This document shows positions 6,890-11,970 of a stretch of 11,970 nt of DNA, piece by piece (the first letter of the stretch is position 1; every line of letters starts with the position of its first letter). A program made the translations under genes and the position numbers. Origin of the DNA: Sandaracinaceae bacterium (GTDB lineage Bacteria > Myxococcota_A > Polyangia > Polyangiales > Houyiibacteriaceae); contig JAAZAH010000048.1 in assembly GCA_012514415.1 (NCBI GenBank), positions 1 through 11,970 of the forward strand. The letters run 5' to 3'. The notes beneath the pieces are model-generated. The model saw only the letters and a program-made list of their open reading frames with translations. It had not been told where the DNA came from and searched no databases.

Positions 6890-7960
6890 TCATGTGATGA
6901 GCGACGCGCCCATCGGGTCCATCCTGCGCAGGGATCGAGCCTGCGCCTCCGCGCCCCCCCCTTCCCCGCGCTCCCGGCGGTGTTCTCCTCGCGTGGCAGG
7001 CGTGCCCTCTGCGGGAACCCAGGCCGTCCCGCTAAACGAACCCGAGCCCTCAGCCGCAGCGGTCGCCGCGGTACCCGGAGCGCCATTGCCTCCCGGCGAC
7101 CCCGGACTCCCATCACCGATCCCATCGCTTCCGACCGCTGGGCAGGTCGCATTGCCGCAGTTCTGGCTCTTGCCGTTTGCGCCGGGTGCTCCGCCTTGGA
7201 TTGGATTGCCGCCGGCAGCTCCGGCATCTGGAGCGCTAAAGTCGCAGCTCCCACTCGTCGCGATGCCGCCGCGGCCGCCCTTCGCTTCGCAAGCCACGGC
7301 GCTCCCGTTTCGGCCATCCGGACCCGAGGCCGCGCGACCGCCATCGACGACGACGTCGATGAGCGCGAGGTGAGCATCGGAACGCGCCACGAAGAGCGCG
7401 ATGGTCGATCTCCCATCACGTTTCGCGCTTTGATCCGCGCCGCGGAGGGTGAGATTCTCGATCTCGGTGAGCGACTTAAGCCCCTCGGCGCGAACCGTTC
7501 GCTCGACCTCGCTCGTGATGAGGGTGGTCTGGTGATCGCCGGCGAGGCCCGAAAAATCGCTGAGATATCCGCCGCGCAGATGAACGCCACGGACTAAGGT
7601 GAGCGCTCCCGAGTACTCGCCAACCGCAAGATGAAGCGCACAAGGTTCGGGTTCACAGAGGCGGGCTTGCTGGATTCCGTATTAAATCGAACGCAGAGGA
7701 GCGAGCGGACGATCACCTTCGTTTTCGTTCGAGCCGTGCGGCGCGACATAAAGGACGCTCACTCCAGCGGGGGGCGGCTCGGGTTCCCAGTCTTCGGGTT
7801 CGCTCGGGTCATCGCGCCTATCGCCGGCATCACCCGCGTCGTCGAGATCATCGCCTCGCGGGATGGGGACGCCGTAGGCGCACCCCGAGGTGTAGGCGCT
7901 CCCCAAAATAAGGAGGGTCAGTGAGATCAAAAATGCGAAACGCGTTGTTCGGAGGCTCAT
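6890..7960 (-). pseudogene. Beta-helix-type (DUF1565-like) surface lipoprotein gene interrupted by an in-frame TAA
   Basis: One reading frame runs from the ATG at 7960 to a TGA at 6890 (356 codons before the final stop), broken only by a TAA at 7682-7684 (codon 93). The N-terminus is a signal peptide (FAFLISLTLLILGSAYTSGC) with a loose lipobox and Cys27. An acidic linker follows (GDDLDDAGDAGDRRDDP), then VLYVAPHGSNENEGDRPLAPLRSI, the hallmark opening of DUF1565/parallel beta-helix proteins. After the TAA the frame continues sensibly: YGIQQARLCEP, TLVRGVHLRGGYLSDFSG, LTEIENLTLRGADQS, LALIDVVVDGGRAASG, then a Gly/Asn/Cys-rich stretch (GGAPGANGKSQNCGNATCP). The TAA sits where the family has an ordinary residue and differs from CAA (Gln) by one base. 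The last ~30 residues look out of phase and may reflect a second lesion at C8 (6954-6961). Outer-membrane or surface location is inferred. Readthrough or a sequence error are alternatives to a true pseudogene. Confidence 0.72.
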
Positions 7961-8014
7961 TCTCGTTCGTTTTTCTCTCGGGTGGACTAGGGAAACGAGC
8001 CGAGATGAGCCTCC
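7951..8014 (-). repeat. Long imperfect hairpin enclosing the lipoprotein start codon
   Basis: GGAGGCTCAT (7951-7960) is perfectly complementary to ATGAGCCTCC (8005-8014). The stem extends, past a one-base bulge, through CTCG/CGAG and then through CGTTT/AAACG, giving about 19 pairs. In the leftward transcript the 3' arm contains the AUG of the beta-helix lipoprotein gene, and the 5' arm starts 14 bases after the stop of the PI-PLC gene. No U-run follows immediately, so this is not a standard terminator. Confidence 0.6.
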
Positions 8015-8028
8015 GAGGCAGCCGCGCG

Positions 8029-8922
8029 CTAACGCCCCGAAGCGCGTTCTACGTTGATGCGTTCGACCACCGAGAGGACATCACCGATCTCGTAATAGTC
8101 GACCGTGATGAAGTTCACCTTTTGACCGAGCGCTTCTTCGCAATCCCGGATGCGCTCGCTGAGGAATGGTTCGTGGTTGATTCGCTCAGCGAGATCGGCC
8201 GAGCCAACCACTTGAGTAAGAAAGTGATTGAAGATGAGTAGCCGCGCATCCTCCGCACCGCGTCCTCCCTCGCAGCGAAGATCTTCGGGAACCTGGGCGG
8301 CATAGGGCGTTTCGCGCATGAACTCGAAGACCGGAAGGTGCCAATCGTACGCGAAGCCGTCGCGATCGCTAAAGACGAGCAAGCGTTCGTTCTGATCGAT
8401 GAGTTCTTCGAGGGTCGGCCAAGGTTCGTCGAGCTTCTGCGCGCGGGTCAGTGCAAGTGCGCCTTCGGCTTCGAAAACGGCGCGTAGTTTTTCGGGTGGC
8501 GCATAGCTTTCGAAAATGATGGTGACGATCTCGCGGGGATTTTCGTTGAGGAAACGAACAATCTCGGCGAGATCCTCCGAAAATAGGCGCACGCCGACGT
8601 AGGGATCGCAGACTCCGTGGCAAGAGAAGAGCTCCTCACCAAGCTCGTGGTCGGCGCCATCGTAGACATCGAGCATCAAGGCGCGCACGCCATCGCGGAG
8701 CTGCTGAGTGATGGAGCGGCTTTGGTTCGAAAAATCGAAAAGCGCGTCAACAGCATAGGCGTTATGTGTGGTGGCGTACGCGAGCTCGTCATAGCGCATC
8801 CCACAAAAAGCTTCGTCTCCTAGACAGACGACCGGCGTCTCATCCGAGCCACAGCCTTGGGACAGGGGAAGAAACAGGAGCGCGGAAAGACCGAGTACGA
8901 AAGAGAGAAAGGAGCGCGGCAT
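8029..8922 (-). CDS. Lipoprotein with a PI-PLC-like (X-domain) phosphodiesterase domain
   Basis: This 297-residue protein begins with a lipoprotein signal peptide (FLSFVLGLSALLFLPLSQGC, Cys24; a loose lipobox). A TIM-barrel domain of the bacterial phosphatidylinositol-phospholipase-C type follows. ATTHNAY (50-56) holds the first catalytic His (His53). RALMLDVYDG (80-89) gives the expected Asp. SCHGVC (100-105) gives the second His (His102). Later strands are REIVTIIFES (130-139), RLLVFSDRDG and VNFITVDYYEIGD (279-291). Family members cleave the glycerol-phosphate bond of phosphoinositides or related lipids by forming a cyclic phosphate. Several Cys residues (34, 40, 101, 105) suit disulfides in an exported protein. 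The true substrate is unknown; many relatives are annotated only as PLC-like. The ATG at 8922 directly abuts a 17-bp palindrome. It is divergent from metF and lies 68 bp ahead of the broken lipoprotein gene, possibly in one transcript. Confidence 0.88.
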   Translation of the reverse strand: MPRSFLSFVLGLSALLFLPLSQGCGSDETPVVCLGDEAFCGMRYDELAYATTHNAYAVDALFDFSNQSRSITQQLRDGVRALMLDVYDGADHELGEELFSCHGVCDPYVGVRLFSEDLAEIVRFLNENPREIVTIIFESYAPPEKLRAVFEAEGALALTRAQKLDEPWPTLEELIDQNERLLVFSDRDGFAYDWHLPVFEFMRETPYAAQVPEDLRCEGGRGAEDARLLIFNHFLTQVVGSADLAERINHEPFLSERIRDCEEALGQKVNFITVDYYEIGDVLSVVERINVERASGR

Positions 8923-8939
8923 TGGCGTAGACTACGCCA
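8923..8939. promoter_or_regulatory. Perfect palindrome TGGCGTAG-A-CTACGCCA at the PI-PLC start codon
   Basis: Two exact 8-bp arms (8923-8930 and 8932-8939) flank a single central base, ending one base from the ATG (8920-8922). As DNA it is a good candidate operator for a dimeric repressor. As RNA it could fold into a 7-bp stem with a 3-nt loop next to the AUG. I saw no second copy in the window. Confidence 0.5.
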
Positions 8940-9073
8940 CGATCGGGCATCGTGCGGAGGAGTGATTGAGAAGAATCCCAAGTGATGTGATGGGACGCTT
9001 CGACCCAAGAGGTGGGAGGAGCCCTCATCCGAGTGATTGCAGAGCTTTGCCGCCCTGCTACCGTGCCGCCGAG
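8940..9073. promoter_or_regulatory. metF leader / divergent intergenic region
   Basis: This gap lies between the PI-PLC lipoprotein gene and metF and should hold promoters for both. GAGTGATTG occurs twice in direct orientation (8960-8968 and 9031-9039), with further GTGAT steps between them. I compared it by eye with the SAM and SAH riboswitch cores and found no match. No -35/-10 pair is convincing. Confidence 0.3.
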
Positions 9074-9979
9074 ATGATGCTCAAAGATCGGATGAAGCCG
9101 GGGGCCCGCTCGTATAGTTTCGAGTTCTTCCCTCCCCGCACAGATGAAGCCGAAGAGGCGCTCTTTCAACTCATTGCGGAGGAGCTACGACCGCTCGATC
9201 CGAGCTTTGTCTCGGTCACCTATGGTGCAGGCGGTTCGACACGCGATCGCACGCTCCGCATCGTCGCCCGCATTGTTCGCGAAACCGATCTCATCCCCGT
9301 CGCGCATCTAACGACGGTACTCGCGGACGAAGCTGAACTCAGCCGGATCATCGACGAGCTGAAGAGCTCGGGAGTCCGTCATATTCTTGCGCTGCGTGGC
9401 GATCCGCCCGCCACGCTCCCTGAAGGCAAGACCACGATCCACGATCCGAACTTCCAGCATGCGCGGGATCTCGTCGAGCTTATCCACCGCCGCGCGCCAG
9501 GGCATTTCTCCGTTGGCGTCGCCGGACACCCCGAGGGTCATCCCGAATCCAAGGGCGATCTCGAACTCGATGCGAAGCACCTCGCCGAAAAGGTCCTCGC
9601 CGGGGCGGATTTCGTGGTGACGCAATTCTTCTTCGAAGCCCGACATTATTTCGCGCTTCGTGAGCGAGCCATCCGGCACGGGATGCCGCCGGACACCCCG
9701 ATCCTACCGGGAATCATGCCCGTGACGAATTTCGCTCAGATCAAGCGCTTCGCTGAGCTCTCCGGGGCTGAATTCCCCGCGTGGCTCGAAGAGAAGCTGA
9801 GCGTTCACGCGGACGATCCGAGCGCGCTCGCCGATCTCGGCATCGAGCTTGCTACCAAGCTCTGTGAAGAATTGCTTCAGGGCGGCGCCCCTGGGCTTCA
9901 TTTCTATACGCTCAACAAATCGCCCGCGACGCGCCAGATCGTTGCGAACCTCGACGCCAGCCAGTCGCGCATCGGCTGA
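9074..9979 (+). CDS. metF: 5,10-methylenetetrahydrofolate reductase
   Basis: MetF reduces 5,10-methylene-THF to 5-methyl-THF with FAD, supplying the methyl group for methionine synthesis in the cytoplasm. From the ATG at 9074 the protein has 301 residues, close to the ~296 of Escherichia coli MetF. The family signatures are present: YSFEFFPPR (14-22) with the catalytic Glu17, VTYGAGGSTRDRT (48-60), VAHLTT (76-81), ALRGDPP (106-112) with the flavin-site Asp110, HPEGHPES (162-169), VVTQFFF (181-187) with Gln184, and LPGIMPV. The C-terminal GLHFYTLNKS is also standard. The frame is open further upstream to a TTG at 8966, but that stretch has no family similarity, so I use the ATG pair at 9074/9077. 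It is single-domain, without the eukaryotic SAM-binding extension, so allosteric SAM control is not expected. It is convergent with the transporter gene, 6 bases away. Confidence 0.96.
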   Translation: MMLKDRMKPGARSYSFEFFPPRTDEAEEALFQLIAEELRPLDPSFVSVTYGAGGSTRDRTLRIVARIVRETDLIPVAHLTTVLADEAELSRIIDELKSSGVRHILALRGDPPATLPEGKTTIHDPNFQHARDLVELIHRRAPGHFSVGVAGHPEGHPESKGDLELDAKHLAEKVLAGADFVVTQFFFEARHYFALRERAIRHGMPPDTPILPGIMPVTNFAQIKRFAELSGAEFPAWLEEKLSVHADDPSALADLGIELATKLCEELLQGGAPGLHFYTLNKSPATRQIVANLDASQSRIG

Positions 9980-9982
9980 TTG

Positions 9983-9997
9983 CGCTCAGCTTGAGCG
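9983..9997. terminator. Small hairpin between convergent metF and transporter genes
   Basis: CGCTCA (9983-9988) and TGAGCG (9992-9997) form a 6-bp stem with a 3-nt loop, just after the metF stop and over the transporter stop. No T-run follows on either side, so it is at best a weak or Rho-assisted terminator. Confidence 0.25.
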
Positions 9998-11323
9998 GCG
10001 TTCGAGTCGCCAAGCAAGGCCGAGGCTGATCAGGCTGAGCGCTGCGGAGACCACGAACGCCTCGTGGATACCGAAAAGCGGATGGAGGGCGACGGCAAGG
10101 AGGCCCGCCATCCCGATGGCTCCGGCGATCGCGGTGCTGATCGTGATCATCGACGAGGTCCCACCGAGATCGCGCTCGGGGGCACGCGCCGTAATCATCG
10201 TCGCCGTGGCGACTTGAGCGGCGCCGAGACCAAAACCCATCAGTGAAAGTGCAAGAAAGAGGAGCGGGAGGTCTTCGGAGACGTCGAAAAATGGAAGCAT
10301 CAGATGACCGATCGCGAGGGCCGCGCTCCCGATCACGCCGCTCATTCCAAGCCCCATGCGGTGCATGAATGCGGCTGCGAACGGCCCGAAGATGCCCATC
10401 ACAATGGGTCGCGGCGACAGTAGGAGCGCCGCCTCGGTCGCCGATCGTCCCGCGTCGAGAAGGGCGAGCGGGAGGACGAGGAAGGAGCCCATATAGACTC
10501 CAAAGATCATCGCTCGCGTGAGAAGCGCGAGCCGTGCGATGCGATCGCGGAGGAGAGACGGTGGGACGGTCGGCACCTCGACGCGCCGCTCTCGGTAGAG
10601 GAAGACCCCGAAGACCAGCATGGAGATCCCCATCGTCGCGAGCGTCTCAAGTGAGAGGGCCCCCCAATCGGCAAAGCGATTGAGCGCGAGGAGCAGCGCG
10701 AAGGCCGAGATGCCGAGAAGAAGGCTCGCCGAGGGGTCGAAGCGCCTTCCATCGCCTGTCTCGAGGCGGCGGGGAAGAGCGACGAAGCCCACAAAAAGCG
10801 CAGCCGCCATCAAAGGAAGTTGGGCGAGAAAGAGGATGCGAAAGCCAAAATAATCGATCGCGGGCCCGCCAAGGAGAACGCCTACGGCGGGGCTGAGCGC
10901 GGACGCCGTCATGATCGCGCTCACGGGCCTCGCGCGCTCTTCCGAGGGGTAGGCGCCGGCCGCAATCGCCAGGCCGGGCGAGATCGAGAGACCGCTCCCA
11001 AGCCCCGTGAGGGCACGGGCTAGAATCAGCTCAAACATCGAGCGCGACAGCCCCGACCAAAGAAGGCCCAAAAAGAGGATGGCGTTTCCGACAAGCCAGA
11101 CGATGCGCGCGCCATAGCGATCGGAGGCGCTTCCCGCAAAAGGCGCGACGAGCGCCGAGACGAGCACAGGCGCGATGGTGAGCCATGCCGCGGCATCAAG
11201 ACTCGACGAAAGCTCCTCGGCGATCGGCTGAAGAGCGATCGCGAGGATGGTGAGCGTGAGGTTCGCAGCAATCGTCGATAGGACGACTGCCGCCAATGTG
11301 GATCGCGGCGAACGCTCGATCAT
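9986..11323 (-). CDS. DHA2-type major facilitator transporter (probable 14 helices)
   Basis: This 445-residue inner-membrane protein is a major facilitator transporter. Motif A of the loop after helix 2 is GSASDRYGARIV (64-75). The antiporter motif C region is SPAVGVLLGGPAIDYFGFR (about 144-162) in helix 5, which marks proton-driven export. I count about 14 hydrophobic segments, including two extra central ones (near 196-215 and 226-246), and the loop FLYRERRVEVPTVPPSLLRDR follows them. That arrangement is typical of the DHA2 (14-helix drug:H+ antiporter) group. The usual acidic residue of helix 1 (LDxTIVNVALP) is replaced by Asn in NLTLTILAIALQPI, so coupling may differ. The start is the ATG at 11323, overlapping the acyltransferase stop by ATGA. 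This suggests co-translation and a shared role; lipid or lysolipid transport is possible, but multidrug export is the default reading. Confidence 0.9.
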   Translation of the reverse strand: MIERSPRSTLAAVVLSTIAANLTLTILAIALQPIAEELSSSLDAAAWLTIAPVLVSALVAPFAGSASDRYGARIVWLVGNAILFLGLLWSGLSRSMFELILARALTGLGSGLSISPGLAIAAGAYPSEERARPVSAIMTASALSPAVGVLLGGPAIDYFGFRILFLAQLPLMAAALFVGFVALPRRLETGDGRRFDPSASLLLGISAFALLLALNRFADWGALSLETLATMGISMLVFGVFLYRERRVEVPTVPPSLLRDRIARLALLTRAMIFGVYMGSFLVLPLALLDAGRSATEAALLLSPRPIVMGIFGPFAAAFMHRMGLGMSGVIGSAALAIGHLMLPFFDVSEDLPLLFLALSLMGFGLGAAQVATATMITARAPERDLGGTSSMITISTAIAGAIGMAGLLAVALHPLFGIHEAFVVSAALSLISLGLAWRLERRSS

Positions 11324-11970
11324 CGGGCCGCTGCGCTCAGCCGCTCTCGCGCTTCAATCACAAGCCGCTGCACGCGTTCCTTCGCTTCTTTTGCGAGGAG
11401 AGCTCCGCGCGCATCGGCCATGAAGGGCTCACCGATGGCGAGACCCACAGGGGTCCGATCACGGCCGAGGAGCGCGCTCAAATGCTCGCGAAGATCGCGC
11501 CCTCCCCACTCCACATCGGATGGATAGGCAAGGCCGACAGGGAGGATCTCCACATCGAGCCCTTTGGCGGCGAGAAACGCCCCCGCGCGGAACTCTTGGA
11601 TCTCATCTCCCGCATGGACCGTTCCCTCGGGAAAAACCGACAGCGTCAGTCCTTCCTCAAGCGCCGAGCGCATGGCGCGGATCGCTCGGACGCCGCTCGA
11701 CTGATCGTCCCGATCGACGAAGATCGTCCGAGCGCGTGAAGCCATCGTTCCGGCAAGAGGCCATTGAGCCACCTCAGCTTTGCTGAGCAGCGTCCCCCCA
11801 AAACGATCGAGGAGAATGGGGATATCGAGGATGGCGCGATGGTTGGCGACGATGAGCCGCGCGCGACGCGCTCTCTTCGGAACGAGATCCGTGTACACCT
11901 CGGCGCCAAATGAAGTGAGAAGAAGCTCGGCGAAGCGCTTTCGATAAGCCTCGAGAAAACGCCCCTCGGC
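11320..11970 (-). CDS. 1-acyl-glycerol-3-phosphate acyltransferase family protein (PlsC-like; N-terminus beyond window)
   Basis: The protein belongs to the PlsC/lysophospholipid acyltransferase family, which adds a fatty acyl chain to lysophosphatidic acid or a related acceptor at the inner membrane. Visible motifs in order are block I NHRAILD (the HX4D catalytic pair), block II around ARTIFVDRDD, block III FPEGT, and block IV ILPVGLAYPS. All catalytic residues are present. The frame is open to the right edge (11970), and the upstream in-frame residues (RFLEAYRKRFAELLLTSFGAEVYTDL) look like the normal lead-in of the family. The GTG at 11898 is therefore unlikely to be the start; the true N-terminus lies outside. 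About 217 residues are visible. The C-terminal ~40 residues are helical and charged. Its TGA overlaps the ATG of the DHA2-type transporter (ATGA), so the two are probably made together. Confidence 0.9.
   Translation of the reverse strand, partial: AEGRFLEAYRKRFAELLLTSFGAEVYTDLVPKRARRARLIVANHRAILDIPILLDRFGGTLLSKAEVAQWPLAGTMASRARTIFVDRDDQSSGVRAIRAMRSALEEGLTLSVFPEGTVHAGDEIQEFRAGAFLAAKGLDVEILPVGLAYPSDVEWGGRDLREHLSALLGRDRTPVGLAIGEPFMADARGALLAKEAKERVQRLVIEARERLSAAAR

Noticed and set aside
6890..7390. Separate glycine-rich gene starting at 7390
   Set aside because: This stretch is in the same phase as the lipoprotein start at 7960, and the protein sequence runs smoothly through the region between. 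It is the downstream part of one interrupted gene, not an independent gene.
6776..7597. Long plus-strand frames (and the minus frame 6802-7590) over the lipoprotein region
   Set aside because: Their products are Arg/Ala/Pro-rich with no recognisable motif. The minus frame 6890-7960 carries the signal peptide and DUF1565-type sequence, so these are shadows. Only the tail of an alternative minus frame was kept, as a possible frameshift target.
8966..9073. TTG-initiated N-terminal extension of MetF
   Set aside because: The extra 36 residues have no MetF similarity, and the ATG at 9074 gives the normal family length.
8940..9073. SAM or SAH riboswitch ahead of metF
   Set aside because: I compared the leader by eye with the known conserved cores and found neither the core sequence nor a convincing pseudoknot. 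A covariance-model search would settle it.
1..11970. CRISPR arrays, tRNA/rRNA genes, insertion sequences or phage attachment sites
   Set aside because: I saw no regularly spaced repeats, no tRNA-like cloverleaf ends, no transposase motifs and no terminal inverted repeats with target duplications.

Overview
This window looks like chromosomal DNA from a GC-rich Gram-negative bacterium. It has dense genes on both strands, several lipoprotein signal peptides with loose lipoboxes, and a glycine-rich 'YVAPHGS...' surface lipoprotein of a type common in Myxococcota and relatives. A deltaproteobacterial or myxobacterial-like host is my inference; no taxonomic marker gene is present. There are no tRNA, rRNA, transposase, CRISPR or phage genes, and no gene-free stretch longer than about 150 bases.

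Layout from left to right: (1) 1-1103, minus strand, an acidic protein of unknown function that runs off the left edge. (2) 1198-2085, plus strand, an alpha/beta hydrolase with an intact Ser-Asp-His triad, followed by a small ORF (2182-2451, plus) behind a short hairpin. (3) 2490-6760, minus strand, a tight three-gene unit read right to left: two alkaline-phosphatase-superfamily phosphohydrolases in tandem, then a GT4 glycosyltransferase coupled by a TGATG overlap. (4) 6890-7960, minus strand, a beta-helix-type lipoprotein gene interrupted by one in-frame TAA, with a possible second lesion at a run of eight C. (5) 8029-8922, minus strand, a lipoprotein with a PI-PLC-like phosphodiesterase domain. 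(6) 9074-9979, plus strand, metF (methylenetetrahydrofolate reductase), divergent from the PI-PLC gene. (7) 9986-11970, minus strand, a PlsC-type acyltransferase (running off the right edge) overlapping by ATGA a 14-helix DHA2-type transporter.

A lipid and envelope theme runs through the window: an acyltransferase coupled to an exporter, a PI-PLC-like lipoprotein, two AlkP-type phosphohydrolases with a glycosyltransferase, and a surface lipoprotein. metF is the only clear housekeeping enzyme. The most unusual features are the AlkP-AlkP-GT4 unit, the single ochre codon in the lipoprotein gene, and the inverted repeats placed directly at the starts of both lipoprotein genes. One is an exact 17-bp palindrome touching the ATG of the PI-PLC gene; the other is a long stem that would bury the start codon of the beta-helix lipoprotein.
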